Shown: one piece after another, positions 19,634 through 33,559 of the stretch | Numbering within the stretch: the stretch's first letter is position 1 | Layout: each line of letters opens with the position of its first letter | Source of the DNA: Halalkalibacter wakoensis JCM 9140 | Lineage (GTDB): Bacteria > Bacillota > Bacilli > Bacillales > Bacillaceae_D | Reading direction: 5' to 3' | Assembly: GCF_000513095.1 (NCBI RefSeq) | Contig: NZ_BAUT01000017.1 | Coordinates: 1 to 64,000, forward strand | Length of the DNA: 64,000 nt | Program-made: the position numbers and the translations under genes | Notes under the pieces: generated by a model | Database searches by the model: none | What the model saw: the letters and a program-made list of their open reading frames with translations, nothing else | Told to the model about the DNA's origin: nothing

Positions 19634-19659
19634 GTGGGAGGTATTACCGCTAAAACCAC
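19634..19659 (+). promoter_or_regulatory. Candidate L1-binding hairpin before rplA
   Basis: GTGG (19634-19637) can pair with CCAC (19656-19659), with GGT/ACC inside (19640-19642 and 19646-19648), just before the rplA ribosome-binding site. L1 is known to repress its own operon by binding an mRNA hairpin that imitates its rRNA site. The assignment rests only on position and pairing. Confidence 0.35.
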
Positions 19660-19678
19660 ATTCGAGGAGGAAATTAGC

Positions 19679-20374
19679 ATGGCTAAGAAAAGTAAAAAAT
19701 ATACAGATGCTCTTAAGCTTGTAGACCGTGAAACGGCTTACCAAGTAGAGGAAGCGATTGAATTAGTAAAGAAAACAGCTACAGCGAAATTCGACGAGAC
19801 GGTTGAAGTAGCTGTACGTCTTGGAGTTGACCCTAAGAAAGCAGACCAACAAATTCGTGGTGCTGTTGTTCTTCCTAATGGAACTGGGAAAACTCAACGC
19901 GTTCTTGTTTTCGCTAAAGGCGAAAAAGCAAAAGAAGCTGAAGCTGCTGGAGCGGACTTTGTAGGTGATGAAGATTTCATCAACAAAATCAACCAAGGTT
20001 GGTTCGAATTTGATGTGATCGTTGCGACACCAGACATGATGGCTCAAGTTGGTAAATTAGGTCGTGTCCTTGGACCGAAAGGCTTAATGCCAAATCCTAA
20101 AACTGGTACAGTAACATTCGATGTTACAAAAGCTGTTAATGAAATCAAAGCTGGTAAAGTTGAATACCGCGTTGATAAAGCTGGAAACATCCACGTACCA
20201 ATTGGGAAAGTTTCTTTTGAAACTGAGAAACTTGTTGAAAACTTCAAAACAATCATTGAAACTCTTGTAAAGGTTAAACCTGCAGCTGCAAAAGGTACGT
20301 ACATGAAGAACGTAGCGATTGCATCTACAATGGGACCTGGAGTTCGTGTAAATGCATCTGTTTTTGCAAGATAA
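19679..20374 (+). CDS. rplA: Ribosomal protein uL1
   Basis: L1 forms the mobile stalk at the E site and can repress its own mRNA. The 231-residue protein begins [18 protein letters not shown] and has the conserved [25 protein letters not shown] segment (split here only for description) and GPGVRVN at the C-terminus. ATG 19679 follows CGAGGAGGAA at good distance. A strong promoter begins 4 nt after its stop. Confidence 0.95.
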   Translation: MAKKSKKYTDALKLVDRETAYQVEEAIELVKKTATAKFDETVEVAVRLGVDPKKADQQIRGAVVLPNGTGKTQRVLVFAKGEKAKEAEAAGADFVGDEDFINKINQGWFEFDVIVATPDMMAQVGKLGRVLGPKGLMPNPKTGTVTFDVTKAVNEIKAGKVEYRVDKAGNIHVPIGKVSFETEKLVENFKTIIETLVKVKPAAAKGTYMKNVAIASTMGPGVRVNASVFAR

Positions 20375-20377
20375 TGA

Positions 20378-20406
20378 TTGACTTTTGTGTTTTGTGTATG
20401 TATACT
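20378..20406 (+). promoter_or_regulatory. Sigma-A promoter of rplJ-rplL
   Basis: TTGACT at 20378-20383 and TATACT at 20401-20406 are 17 bp apart, immediately after rplA. It drives the L10 leader and rplJ-rplL. Confidence 0.8.
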
Positions 20407-20419
20407 TCTAAGAGTGTCT

Positions 20420-20604
20420 TACACAAGACGCTTCAAAATTGAATGTCATACCGTAGACCGTAGGGGTGCTTAGCACTTAATTTCCTACCGAGGTAAGCAA
20501 TAGATACAGGAAGTTATAACTGTGTTTGTATGCCCTCATGTCTACATGGGGGCTTTTTATATGCTTCTTAAACGGTATGGTGAAAAACCATAGGAGGTGT
20601 AAGG
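20420..20604 (+). promoter_or_regulatory. L10 leader (autoregulatory mRNA structure) of rplJ-rplL
   Basis: The untranslated leader has the layout of the known Firmicute L10 leader. Structured sequence at about 20449-20500 (with ACCGTAGACCGTAGG and CCTACCGAGGTAA pairing) is where L10(L12)4 would bind. It is followed by a hairpin and T run at 20532-20558. Excess L10-L12 complex is expected to favour termination. Confidence 0.85.
20532..20558 (+). terminator. Attenuator terminator in the L10 leader
   Basis: Arms GCCCTCATGT (20532-20541) and ACATGGGGGC (20544-20553) pair with one G-T pair and are followed by five T. Confidence 0.8.
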
Positions 20605-21102
20605 ATGAGCGTATTAGAACAAAAAAAGCAAGTTGTTGCAGATATTGCGACGAAACTACGTGAAAGTAAATCAACAGTTGTTGTTGATTACCGTGGACTA
20701 TCTGTTGCGGAAGTAACAGAACTTCGTAAGCAACTTCGTGAAGCTGGTGTTGAGTTCAAGGTGTATAAAAACACATTAGCTCGTCGTGCAACTGCTGAGG
20801 CTGAACTAACAGCTCTTGATGAGCAACTTGTTGGTCCTACAGCAATTGCGTTTAGTACAGAGGATGTTATTGCTCCTGCAAAGGTCATTAACGAATTTGC
20901 TAAAAAACACGAAGCTCTTGAAATCAAAGCTGGTGTCATTGAAGGAGCGGTAGCTTCAGTTGCTGAAGTGAAAGCTCTAGCTGAACTTCCATCACGCGAT
21001 GGTCTACTTTCAATGCTTGCAAACGTACTTCAAGCTCCAGTTCGTCAATTTGCTTTGGTTACAAAAGCTGTTGCAGAGCAAAAAGAAGAGCAAGGCGCTT
21101 AA
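20605..21102 (+). CDS. rplJ: Ribosomal protein uL10
   Basis: L10 is the base of the L7/L12 stalk and regulates its own operon. The 165-residue protein has the rRNA-binding N-terminal domain with [23 protein letters not shown] and a C-terminal helix ([25 protein letters not shown]) that carries the L12 dimers. ATG 20605 follows ATAGGAGGTG. rplL follows after 139 nt. Confidence 0.96.
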   Translation: MSVLEQKKQVVADIATKLRESKSTVVVDYRGLSVAEVTELRKQLREAGVEFKVYKNTLARRATAEAELTALDEQLVGPTAIAFSTEDVIAPAKVINEFAKKHEALEIKAGVIEGAVASVAEVKALAELPSRDGLLSMLANVLQAPVRQFALVTKAVAEQKEEQGA

Positions 21103-21241
21103 TGTACTACATTCCTAAAGTGGCTACTGCTTAGGAAAAACAATACTTACTAATTTGTATGCAAACATACAAAGAGTATGTACGAAACAAATGGTGTTAC
21201 CAATATAAATTATCAAAACGATAACAGGGAGGATTTACAAA

Positions 21242-21604
21242 ATGAGTAAAGATCAAATCATTGAAGCGATTAAAGAAATGACAGTTTTAGAACTTAACGA
21301 CCTAGTTAAGGCAATTGAAGAAGAGTTTGGCGTAACTGCTGCTGCTCCTGTAGCTGTAGCTGCTGGTGGCGGAGATGCTGGTGCTGCTGAGCAAACTGAA
21401 TTTGATGTAGTTCTTGCATCTGCTGGTGGTTCAAAAATCAACGTTATCAAAGTTGTTCGTGAAATCACAGGCCTTGGTCTTAAAGAAGCAAAAGCTCTTG
21501 TTGATGGCGCTCCTGCTCCAATCAAAGAAGGCGTTTCTAAAGATGAAGCTGAAGAATTCAAAGCTAAGCTTGAAGAAGCTGGCGCATCTGTAGAAGTTAA
21601 GTAA
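21242..21604 (+). CDS. rplL: Ribosomal protein bL12 (L7/L12)
   Basis: L12 dimers on the stalk recruit translational GTPases. The 120 residues show the dimerising N-terminal domain ([20 protein letters not shown]), an alanine/glycine-rich hinge at about 35-52 and the C-terminal domain with [23 protein letters not shown] 21242 follows AGGGAGGA. The codon choice is strongly biased, as in other highly expressed genes. A terminator follows. Confidence 0.97.
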   Translation: MSKDQIIEAIKEMTVLELNDLVKAIEEEFGVTAAAPVAVAAGGGDAGAAEQTEFDVVLASAGGSKINVIKVVREITGLGLKEAKALVDGAPAPIKEGVSKDEAEEFKAKLEEAGASVEVK

Positions 21605-21612
21605 TTACCATA

Positions 21613-21644
21613 TAAAGGGGCTCGCTTTTAGCGGGCCTTTTTTG
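21613..21644 (+). terminator. Terminator after rplL
   Basis: The stem pairs AAAGGGGCTCGC with GCGGGCCTTT (one bulge and G-T pairs) around a TTTTA loop and runs into a T tract. Confidence 0.75.
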
Positions 21645-21700
21645 TTTCGGGTTTTATTTGGTTATACTGTATGTAATCTCTTATGTGAAGGAGTGGTGTT

Positions 21701-22303
21701 ATGTCAAACCATTATTATTCGGAAAAACCGACGGTAGAAAGCGAAGAACGAGATTGGTCGTTTTCGCTACGAGGTCAAGCGTTTCGATTTTATTCTGACC
21801 GAGGCGTTTTTTCAAAACAAGAAGTCGACTTTGGAAGTTCGTTATTAATTCATTCTTTTATTTTTCCGGATGTTAAAGGGGATTTACTAGATGTTGGGTG
21901 CGGATACGGGCCGATTGGAATTTCGTTAGCTGCAAACGATCATAAGCGTAAGGTACATATGGTAGATGTTAATGAACGAGCGTTAGCGTTAGCGACTCGA
22001 AATGCTGAGCGGAACTCAGTTAATAATGTAGAGATATACAAAAGTAACTGTTTGGATAATGTGTTAAAAACGGATTTTGCTGTTGTGGTGACGAATCCTC
22101 CAATACGGGCAGGGAAAAAAGTCGTTCATGCCATTTTCGAACAAGCGTATGAACACTTAAAGTCCGAGGGTGAATTATGGATTGTCATACAAAAGAAACA
22201 AGGAGCGCCATCCGCTATTGAAAAACTAGAATCTCTTTTCTCTGAAGTAGAGATCGTCGAGAAGAAAAAGGGCTATTCTATTATAAAGGCAAAAAAAGTT
22301 TGA
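21701..22303 (+). CDS. ybxB: RsmC-like class I methyltransferase (YbxB)
   Basis: The 200-residue S-adenosylmethionine-dependent enzyme has motif I LLDVGCGYGPIGI near residue 65, an acidic ribose-binding residue in VHMVDVNERAL, and the base-methyltransferase signature NPPIRAGKK near 131, all typical of the RsmC family that makes m2G in 16S rRNA. The exact target in Bacillus is inferred. ATG 21701 follows GAAGGAGTGG. The gene lies between rplL and rpoB as in B. subtilis. Confidence 0.9.
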   Translation: MSNHYYSEKPTVESEERDWSFSLRGQAFRFYSDRGVFSKQEVDFGSSLLIHSFIFPDVKGDLLDVGCGYGPIGISLAANDHKRKVHMVDVNERALALATRNAERNSVNNVEIYKSNCLDNVLKTDFAVVVTNPPIRAGKKVVHAIFEQAYEHLKSEGELWIVIQKKQGAPSAIEKLESLFSEVEIVEKKKGYSIIKAKKV

Positions 22304-22328
22304 CCTTGACTAGCTTTTGTGGTATTGT
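22300..22328 (+). promoter_or_regulatory. Sigma-A promoter of rpoB-rpoC
   Basis: TTGACC at 22300-22305 and TATTGT at 22323-22328 are 17 bp apart. An overlapping alternative uses TTGACT at 22306. Confidence 0.6.
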
Positions 22329-22636
22329 TATTTAATGCGTATAACTACCTATTTTTAGATCGTTTATTCATCTAAAAGTCAAGAGGAAATATTTGAATAG
22401 CGGCGTTTAATAGTGGGTATACTTGTATAATCATGGAATTTAGTGGGATGGATATATCTGTCTATTTCACTGTTACAAGAAAGCAATCGAACTTTCTTTT
22501 AACGTCCGTACATAATTAGTGTGCGAGTTCTATTTAATCTATAAAAATGCTTACTCTTTTTCTACTTTTTGATTATATGAAGTAGGCTAGGTTGCATTTT
22601 TAGATACTATAACGCGAGATTTGAGGGGTGAATCAG
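22329..22636 (+). other. Long untranslated leader of rpoB
   Basis: About 300 nt separate the predicted promoter from the rpoB start and hold no gene. One inverted repeat is visible: TTTTAGAT (22353-22360) and ATCTAAAA (22370-22377). No terminator-like hairpin with a T tract and no known leader class was recognised. Confidence 0.55.
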
Positions 22637-25600
22637 TTGACAGGTCAACTAGTTCAGTATGGACGCCACCGCCAGCGGAGAAGCTATGCAAGAATTAACG
22701 AAGTGCTGGAGCTGCCGAATCTAATTGAAATTCAAACAGCATCCTATCAGTGGTTTCTTGATGAGGGCCTGCGAGAAATGTTCCAAGATATTTCTCCAAT
22801 TCAAGACTTCACAGGAAACTTAGTTCTAGAATTTATTGACTATAGTCTTGGAGAGCCAAAATATCCAGTGGATGAATCAAAAGAACGCGATGTGACGTTT
22901 GCTGCACCATTACGTGTGAAGGTTCGCTTAATTAATAAGGAAACTGGAGAAGTAAAAGAGCAAGAAGTGTTCATGGGGGATTTCCCTCTTATGACGGAGA
23001 CTGGTACGTTTGTCATTAATGGGGCAGAACGTGTTATTGTATCTCAGCTTGTTCGATCGCCAAGTGTATACTACAGTCAGAAAACGGATAAGAACGGTAA
23101 AAAAGGTTTCACTGCAACAGTTATTCCAAACCGTGGTGCATGGTTGGAGCTTGAAACAGATGCCAAAGATATCGTTTACGTTCGTATCGACCGCACAAGA
23201 AAAATACCAGTGACGGTTCTTTTGCGTGCATTAGGTTTTGGATCTGATCAAGAGATCATTGATTTATTAGGTGAAGATGAATATCTTCGCAATTCGTTAG
23301 AAAAAGACAATACCGATGGAACCGACAAAGCGTTACTTGAAATTTATGAGCGTCTTCGTCCAGGTGAACCTCCAACTGTTGAAAATGCGAAAAGTCTTTT
23401 AGATTCACGTTTCTTTGATCCGAAACGTTATGATCTAGCGAATGTAGGTCGTTATAAGATTAATAAAAAGCTTCATATAAAGAACCGACTTTTTAATCAA
23501 CGTTTAGCTGAAACGTTAGTAGATCCTGAAACAGGAGAAGTTATCGCTGAAGAAGGAACTTTACTAGATCGTCGTACATTAGATCGTATTTTACCTTACC
23601 TTGAGAACAATGTAGGTTTCCGTAAGGTCCATGCTTCTGGTGGAGTTGTGGAAGATGATGAGATTGACTTACAGTCGATCAAAATCTATGCACCGGATGA
23701 TCAAGATGGTGAAAAAACGATTCGTGTAATTGGAAATGCAATGGTTGAACGTGATGTGAAGCACATTACACCATCTGATATCATTGCTTCAATTAACTAT
23801 TTCTTTAACCTATTACATGGTGTTGGCGATACAGATGATATTGACCATTTAGGTAACCGTCGTCTTCGTTCAGTAGGGGAATTGTTACAAAATCAATTCC
23901 GTATTGGTTTGTCTCGTATGGAACGTGTTGTTCGTGAACGTATGTCCATTCAAGACCCAAATATGATTACACCACAAGCGTTAATTAATATTCGCCCGGT
24001 TATTGCTTCGATTAAAGAGTTCTTTGGTAGCTCTCAGTTGTCACAGTTTATGGATCAAACGAATCCATTAGCTGAATTAACGCATAAACGTCGTCTTTCA
24101 GCATTAGGACCTGGTGGTTTAACTCGTGAACGTGCTGGTTTTGAAGTGCGTGACGTTCACTATTCTCACTATGGTCGTATGTGTCCGATCGAGACGCCAG
24201 AGGGTCCAAATATCGGGTTGATCAACTCACTATCATCATTTGCGAAAGTAAATGAATTTGGATTTATGGAAACTCCTTATCGTCGAGTAGATCCGGAAAC
24301 AGGAAAAGTAACGTCACAAATTGACTACTTAACTGCGGATGAAGAGGACAACTATGTTGTCGCTCAGGCGAATGCTCGTCTGGATGAAGATGGTTCGTTT
24401 ATTGATGATAATATCATTGCTCGTTTCCGTGGGGAAAACACAGTTGTTCCACGCGAGCGCTTAGACTATATGGATGTATCACCGAAGCAGGTTGTTTCTG
24501 CTGCGACATCTTGTATTCCTTTCTTAGAAAATGATGACTCTAACCGTGCCTTAATGGGAGCGAACATGCAACGTCAAGCTGTTCCACTACTTGTTCCTGA
24601 AGCTCCAATTGTTGGTACAGGAATGGAACATGTTTCAGCTAGGGATTCTGGTGCGGCAATCGTCGCAAAAACAAGAGGAATAGTTGAGCGTGTAACCGCA
24701 AAAGAAATTTGGGTACGCCGACTTGAAGTGGTTGATGGTCAAGATGTTAAAGGTGATCTAGATAAGTATAAGCTTCAAAAGTTCATTCGTTCGAACCAAG
24801 GAACGAGTTACAACCAGCGTCCAATTGTAGCTGAAGGGAACGTAGTTGAAAAACGCGAAATCTTAGCTGATGGACCTTCTATGGAACTTGGGGAAATGGC
24901 ACTTGGACGTAATGTTATGGTTGGGTTTATGACATGGGATGGTTACAACTATGAGGATGCTATCATTTTAAGTGAACGTCTCGTAAAAGATGATGTATAC
25001 ACATCTGTTCATATTGAAGAATATGAGTCAGAAGCTCGTGATACGAAGCTTGGACCTGAAGAAATTACACGTGATATCCCGAATGTCGGGGAAGATGCTC
25101 TAAAGAATCTAGATGAGCGTGGAATTATTCGTACTGGTGCAGAAGTTAAAGATGGAGATATCTTAGTTGGAAAGGTTACGCCAAAAGGGGTTACTGAACT
25201 TACAGCTGAGGAACGTCTTTTACATGCTATATTCGGTGAAAAGGCCCGTGAAGTTCGTGATACATCTTTACGTGCTCCGCATGGTGGAGATGGAATTGTC
25301 CTTGATGTGAAGATCTTCAATCGTGAAGATGGAGATGAATTACCACCTGGCGTTAACCAACTTGTTCGTGTATATATCGTTCAAAAACGTAAAATCCACG
25401 AAGGAGATAAAATGGCCGGTCGTCACGGTAACAAAGGGGTTATCTCTCGTATTCTTCCGGAAGAAGATATGCCTTACTTACCTGATGGAACGCCAATTGA
25501 TATCATGTTAAACCCACTTGGGGTTCCGTCGCGTATGAATATCGGTCAGGTGCTTGAGCTTCACTTAGGTATGGCTGCACGTAAATTAGGTATTCATGTT

Positions 25601-26179
25601 GCTTCTCCTGTATTTGATGGTGCGAACGAGGAAGACGTTTGGGGCACGATTGAAGAAGCAGGAATGGCTCGTGATGGAAAGACAATCCTTTATGATGGTC
25701 GTACGGGAGAGCCGTTTGATAATCGTGTATCTGTAGGGATTATGTATATGATCAAACTTGCTCACATGGTCGACGATAAGTTGCATGCTCGTTCAACTGG
25801 ACCATACTCTCTTGTAACGCAACAACCACTAGGTGGTAAAGCCCAGTTTGGTGGACAGCGCTTTGGAGAGATGGAAGTGTGGGCACTTGAAGCATATGGA
25901 GCGGCTTATACGTTGCAAGAAATCTTAACGGTGAAATCTGATGATGTCGTTGGTCGTGTTAAAACATATGAAGCGATCGTAAAAGGTGAAAATGTTCCTG
26001 AGCCTGGAGTACCTGAATCGTTTAAAGTTTTAATTAAGGAACTTCAATCATTAGGTATGGATGTTAAGATGCTTTCAAGTAATGAAGAAGAAATCGAGAT
26101 GAGAGAGCTTGATGATGAAGATGATCAAACGAGTGAAAAACTTAACTTGAACTTCGAATCAAGCGAATCAAATGTGTAA
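22637..26179 (+). CDS. rpoB: RNA polymerase beta subunit
   Basis: RpoB forms half of the catalytic cleft of RNA polymerase. The 1180-residue protein is intact. The rifampicin pocket reads [17 protein letters not shown], then [14 protein letters not shown], with the usual sensitive residues. Further landmarks are [17 protein letters not shown], the [20 protein letters not shown] segment and, near the C-terminus, the beta-prime contact [24 protein letters not shown]. The start is TTG 22637, preceded by GAGGGGTG; B. subtilis also uses TTG and the same N-terminus [13 protein letters not shown] 22628 is part of the ribosome-binding site. Confidence 0.97.
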   Translation: MTGQLVQYGRHRQRRSYARINEVLELPNLIEIQTASYQWFLDEGLREMFQDISPIQDFTGNLVLEFIDYSLGEPKYPVDESKERDVTFAAPLRVKVRLINKETGEVKEQEVFMGDFPLMTETGTFVINGAERVIVSQLVRSPSVYYSQKTDKNGKKGFTATVIPNRGAWLELETDAKDIVYVRIDRTRKIPVTVLLRALGFGSDQEIIDLLGEDEYLRNSLEKDNTDGTDKALLEIYERLRPGEPPTVENAKSLLDSRFFDPKRYDLANVGRYKINKKLHIKNRLFNQRLAETLVDPETGEVIAEEGTLLDRRTLDRILPYLENNVGFRKVHASGGVVEDDEIDLQSIKIYAPDDQDGEKTIRVIGNAMVERDVKHITPSDIIASINYFFNLLHGVGDTDDIDHLGNRRLRSVGELLQNQFRIGLSRMERVVRERMSIQDPNMITPQALINIRPVIASIKEFFGSSQLSQFMDQTNPLAELTHKRRLSALGPGGLTRERAGFEVRDVHYSHYGRMCPIETPEGPNIGLINSLSSFAKVNEFGFMETPYRRVDPETGKVTSQIDYLTADEEDNYVVAQANARLDEDGSFIDDNIIARFRGENTVVPRERLDYMDVSPKQVVSAATSCIPFLENDDSNRALMGANMQRQAVPLLVPEAPIVGTGMEHVSARDSGAAIVAKTRGIVERVTAKEIWVRRLEVVDGQDVKGDLDKYKLQKFIRSNQGTSYNQRPIVAEGNVVEKREILADGPSMELGEMALGRNVMVGFMTWDGYNYEDAIILSERLVKDDVYTSVHIEEYESEARDTKLGPEEITRDIPNVGEDALKNLDERGIIRTGAEVKDGDILVGKVTPKGVTELTAEERLLHAIFGEKAREVRDTSLRAPHGGDGIVLDVKIFNREDGDELPPGVNQLVRVYIVQKRKIHEGDKMAGRHGNKGVISRILPEEDMPYLPDGTPIDIMLNPLGVPSRMNIGQVLELHLGMAARKLGIHVASPVFDGANEEDVWGTIEEAGMARDGKTILYDGRTGEPFDNRVSVGIMYMIKLAHMVDDKLHARSTGPYSLVTQQPLGGKAQFGGQRFGEMEVWALEAYGAAYTLQEILTVKSDDVVGRVKTYEAIVKGENVPEPGVPESFKVLIKELQSLGMDVKMLSSNEEEIEMRELDDEDDQTSEKLNLNFESSESNV

Positions 26180-26188
26180 AACAGCTTT

Positions 26189-26210
26189 GGGAGCTAGTGA
26201 GCTAGTTCCC
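26189..26210 (+). other. Short hairpin between rpoB and rpoC
   Basis: GGGAGCTAG (26189-26197) pairs with CTAGTTCCC (26202-26210), with one G-T pair and a 4-nt loop. No T tract follows, so it is not a standard terminator; it might stabilise or mark the processed end of the rpoB message. Confidence 0.4.
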
Positions 26211-26303
26211 TATAGCTTTCTCTATAGTAGTTGACCCGATTGGTTTAGTCAGATGTAAAAATGTGCTCGAATAGACATGGAAACGAAAAGGGAGGTTAGC
26301 CCC

Positions 26304-29926
<3,623 letters not shown>

Positions 29927-29940
29927 TTTTATAAAAAAAG

Positions 29941-29969
29941 TTGACAGTGACATATGAGGGTGGTAATAT
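29941..29969 (+). promoter_or_regulatory. Sigma-A promoter of the str operon (rplGB-rpsL-rpsG-fusA-tuf)
   Basis: A perfect TTGACA at 29941-29946 is followed after 17 bp by TAATAT at 29964-29969, 15 bp after the rpoC stop. Confidence 0.75.
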
Positions 29970-30014
29970 ATCAAAGTGTGCCTGAGAGAAACCTGTTGCT
30001 TTGGAGGATGACAA

Positions 30015-30263
30015 ATGTCTTATGAAAAAGTCTTACAGGCAAAAGACTTAATAATAGGTACCAAACAAACGCTAAAAGCGCTTGATGAGGGTATAGTTTC
30101 TGAGGTTTTAATTGCAAATGATGCGGAATACCGTGTGATATACAAAGTAGAAGCATTAGCGGAAGCCAAAGGAATACCACTTTTATATGTCGACTCAATG
30201 AAGAAGCTTGGAAAAGCATGCGGAATTGATGTTGGTGCAGCCACTGTTGCTTTAAGGAAATAA
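30015..30263 (+). CDS. rplGB: L7Ae-family ribosome-associated protein (YbxF)
   Basis: The 82-residue protein belongs to the L7Ae/L30e/S12e family, which binds kink-turn RNA; B. subtilis YbxF binds k-turns and associates with ribosomes. Visible features are the N-terminal [18 protein letters not shown] and the RNA-binding [17 protein letters not shown] loop. ATG 30015 follows TTGGAGGATG. It sits between rpoC and rpsL as in other Bacillus. Confidence 0.9.
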   Translation: MSYEKVLQAKDLIIGTKQTLKALDEGIVSEVLIANDAEYRVIYKVEALAEAKGIPLLYVDSMKKLGKACGIDVGAATVALRK

Positions 30264-30267
30264 TCAT

Positions 30268-30303
30268 GTTTTTGCCATACGGTGTCACCGGCATGGCAAA
30301 AAC
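30268..30303. other. Large inverted repeat upstream of rpsL
   Basis: The 11-nt arms GTTTTTGCCAT (30268-30278) and ATGGCAAAAAC (30293-30303) are perfect complements, and the interior adds CGGTG/CACCG pairing. It lies 5 nt after the rplGB stop. The T/A-rich outer ends resemble a bidirectional terminator, but the T tract lies inside the stem, so an attenuator or processing site is also possible. Confidence 0.6.
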
Positions 30304-30372
30304 TTTCCTTTTGCCTAAAGATGAACCACCAGGACCAGTGGTCTTAAAACTTTGAAGAGAGGAGGAAACAAA

Positions 30373-30792
30373 ATGCCTACAATTAATCAATTGATTCGTA
30401 AAGGTCGTGTAGCAAAAGTTAAGAAGTCTGATTCACCAGCTCTTAACAAAGGGTTCAACAGTTTCAAAAAGTCACAAACTAACCTTTCATCTCCACAAAA
30501 GCGTGGTGTATGTACTCGTGTTGGTACAATGACTCCTAAGAAACCGAACTCAGCACTTCGTAAATATGCTCGTGTACGTTTAACTAACCAAATCGAGGTA
30601 ACAGCTTACATCCCAGGGATTGGTCATAACCTTCAAGAGCACAGTGTTGTTCTTATCCGTGGTGGACGTGTAAAAGATTTACCAGGGGTTCGTTATCACA
30701 TCGTACGTGGAGCACTTGATACGGCAGGAGTTCAAAACCGTATGCAAGGTCGTTCTAAATATGGAACTAAGCGTCCAAAAGATAAAAAGTAA
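30373..30792 (+). CDS. rpsL: Ribosomal protein uS12
   Basis: S12 lies at the decoding centre and controls accuracy. The 139-residue protein has the conserved [19 protein letters not shown] and [17 protein letters not shown] segments; the lysines altered in streptomycin resistance are in the sensitive state. ATG 30373 follows GAGAGGAGGAAA; in-frame sequence above it lacks homology. rpsG follows after 30 nt. Confidence 0.97.
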   Translation: MPTINQLIRKGRVAKVKKSDSPALNKGFNSFKKSQTNLSSPQKRGVCTRVGTMTPKKPNSALRKYARVRLTNQIEVTAYIPGIGHNLQEHSVVLIRGGRVKDLPGVRYHIVRGALDTAGVQNRMQGRSKYGTKRPKDKK

Positions 30793-30822
30793 TTAATACT
30801 TATGATGAAGGGAGGGTAAATT

Positions 30823-31293
30823 ATGCCTCGTAAAGGACCAGTCGCTCGTCGCGATGTATTACCAGATCCAATTTACAAGTCGAAGCTTGTTACACGTTTA
30901 ATCAACCGTATTATGGAGGATGGAAAACGTGGTAAAGCACAAACAATTCTTTATAATGCGTTTGAAATCGTGAAAGAACGTAGCGGAAATGACCCTATGG
31001 AAGTTTTCGATCAAGCGTTAAAGAACATTATGCCAGTACTTGAGGTTAAAGCACGTCGTGTTGGTGGTGCAAACTATCAAGTGCCAATCGAAGTAAAACC
31101 TGAGCGTCGTACTACATTAGGTCTTCGTTGGTTAGTAAACTATTCACGTCTTCGTGGTGAGAAGACGATGGAAGAACGTCTAGCTAATGAGATTCTTGAT
31201 GCAGCTAACAATGCAGGTGCTTCTGTTAAGAAGCGTGAAGATACTCACAAGATGGCTGAAGCGAACAAAGCATTCGCTCACTATCGTTGGTAG
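30823..31293 (+). CDS. rpsG: Ribosomal protein uS7
   Basis: S7 nucleates assembly of the 30S head and lines the E site. The 156-residue length is standard. Conserved parts include [17 protein letters not shown], the beta hairpin [14 protein letters not shown] and the C-terminal [23 protein letters not shown] 30823 follows AGGGAGGG. Confidence 0.97.
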   Translation: MPRKGPVARRDVLPDPIYKSKLVTRLINRIMEDGKRGKAQTILYNAFEIVKERSGNDPMEVFDQALKNIMPVLEVKARRVGGANYQVPIEVKPERRTTLGLRWLVNYSRLRGEKTMEERLANEILDAANNAGASVKKREDTHKMAEANKAFAHYRW

Positions 31294-31344
31294 GATTTAT
31301 TTCATACTAAAAATAATGATTGAAATAGGAAGGAGAAATACCCT

Positions 31345-33422
31345 ATGGCAAGAGAGTTCTCCTTAAAAGATACACGTAATATCGGCATCATGCTCACATC
31401 GATGCCGGTAAAACAACAACAACTGAACGTGTTCTTTTCTACACAGGACGTATCCATAAAATTGGTGAAACTCATGAAGGTGCATCTCAAATGGACTGGA
31501 TGGCACAGGAGCAAGAGCGTGGAATCACGATCACTTCTGCTGCAACAACAGCTGCATGGAAAGATCACCGTATTAACATCATCGATACACCTGGACACGT
31601 AGACTTTACAGTAGAAGTAGAACGTTCATTACGTGTATTGGACGGAGCTGTAGCAGTACTTGATGCTCAATCTGGTGTTGAGCCTCAAACAGAAACAGTT
31701 TGGCGCCAAGCTACTACTTATGGTGTACCACGTGTCGTATTTGTTAACAAAATGGACAAAACAGGTGCAGATTTCCTTTACTCTTTAGGAACTCTTCGTG
31801 ATCGTCTTCAAGCAAATGCTCATGCAATCCAATTACCAATTGGTGCAGAAGACGAGTTTGAAGGAATCATCGATTTAATCGACATGGTTGCTTACTTCTA
31901 CGAAGATGATCTTGGTACTCGTACGGAAGCAAAAGAAATTCCAGCTGAGTATAAAGATAAAGCTCAAGAACTACACGAATCACTAGTTGAAGCGGTAGCA
32001 GAGCTTGATGAAGAGTTAATGATGAAATATCTTGAAGGTGAAGAATTAACAAAGGAAGAACTTAAAGCTGCAATCCGTAAAGGTACTTGTAACGTTGAGT
32101 TCTACCCAGTAATTTGTGGTTCGGCATTTAAGAACAAAGGTGTTCAACTTATGTTAGACGCTGTTCTTGACTACCTACCATCTCCTTTAGATGTTCCAGC
32201 AATTAAAGGTATTATTCCAGATTCTGAAGAAGAAGTAACTCGTGAATCTAGCGATGAAGGTCCATTCTCTGCTTTAGCTTTTAAAGTAATGACTGACCCT
32301 TACGTTGGTAAACTTACATTCTTCCGTGTGTACTCTGGTACACTACAATCTGGTTCTTATGTTAAGAACTCTACAAAAGACAAGCGTGAGCGTGTTGGAC
32401 GTATTCTACAAATGCATGCAAACTCTCGTGAAGAGATTTCAACAGTATACGCTGGGGATATTGCTGCTGCTGTAGGTTTGAAAGATACGACAACTGGTGA
32501 TACTCTATGTGATGAAAAGAATCTTGTAATTCTTGAATCTATGGATTTCCCAGAGCCAGTTATCTCTTTATCTGTTGAGCCGAAATCTAAGGCTGACCAA
32601 GATAAAATGGGTATGGCTTTAGCTAAGCTTGCTGAAGAAGATCCTACGTTCCGTACGGAGACTAATGAAGAAACTGGTCAAACGATCATTTCTGGTATGG
32701 GTGAGCTTCACCTTGATATCATTGTTGACCGTATGAAGCGTGAATTCAAAGTTGAAGCTAACGTTGGTGCTCCTCAAGTATCATACCGTGAGACAATCCG
32801 TCAAACGGCTCAGGTTGAAGGTAAGTTTGTTCGTCAATCTGGTGGTCGTGGACAATTTGGTCACGTATGGGTTGAGTTCTCTCCAAACGAAGAGGGCGCA
32901 GGTTTTGAATTCGAAAACGCAATCGTTGGGGGTTCTGTACCACGTGAATACATTGGTTCTGTAGAACAAGGTATCGAAGAAGCACTTGTTAATGGAATGG
33001 TCGCTGGTTATCCAGTAATCGACATTAAAGCGAAGCTTTATGACGGTTCTTACCATGACGTCGATTCAAGTGAGATGGCATTTAAAATTGCTGCTTCTAT
33101 GGCCCTTAAAAATGCAAAATCAAAATGTGCTCCAGTGTTACTTGAGCCATTAATGAAAGTTGAAATTGTTGTACCTGAAGAGTACATGGGAGATGTAATG
33201 GGTGACGTTACAGCTCGTCGTGGACGCGTTGAAGGTATGGAAGCTCGCGGTAACGCACAAATCGTTAAAGCATTCGTTCCATTAGCTGAAATGTTTGGGT
33301 ATGCAACTTCACTTCGTTCACGTACTCAAGGTCGTGGAACATACTCAATGTTCTTTGATCATTATGAAGAAGTACCAAAGAGCGTTGCTGAAGAGATCAT
33401 TAAGAAGCAAACTGGACAATAA
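31345..33422 (+). CDS. fusA: Elongation factor G, single-base frameshift
   Basis: EF-G moves tRNA and mRNA through the ribosome by hydrolysing GTP. The start at ATG 31345 ([16 protein letters not shown]) follows AGGAAGGAG. At about 31392 one G is missing: restoring it gives [20 protein letters not shown], the G1 loop, and the frame continues to 33422. Later motifs are intact: switch [32 protein letters not shown], and the domain IV region [10 protein letters not shown]. The region is 2078 nt, one short of 693 codons; the repaired protein has 692 residues, as in B. subtilis. The gene is essential, so a sequence error is likely. Confidence 0.95.
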
Positions 33423-33464
33423 TTTTTGTTTATAATTGTTTCTGAAGTCTTTTTGTTGTAAGCT

Positions 33465-33504
33465 AAGAAAGGTGTGAATTTCGATACGATATTTCACCTT
33501 TCTT
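33465..33504 (+). other. Hairpin in the fusA-tuf spacer
   Basis: AAGAAAGGTG (33465-33474) and CACCTTTCTT (33495-33504) are perfect complements around a 20-nt loop that can pair further (TGAA/TTTCA). No T tract follows. It may lower read-through from fusA to tuf or protect the processed tuf message. Confidence 0.45.
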
Positions 33505-33559
33505 ATCCATAAAAATTACTTAAATTATACTTATGTTCAATTAAGGGAGGAAATGAATC

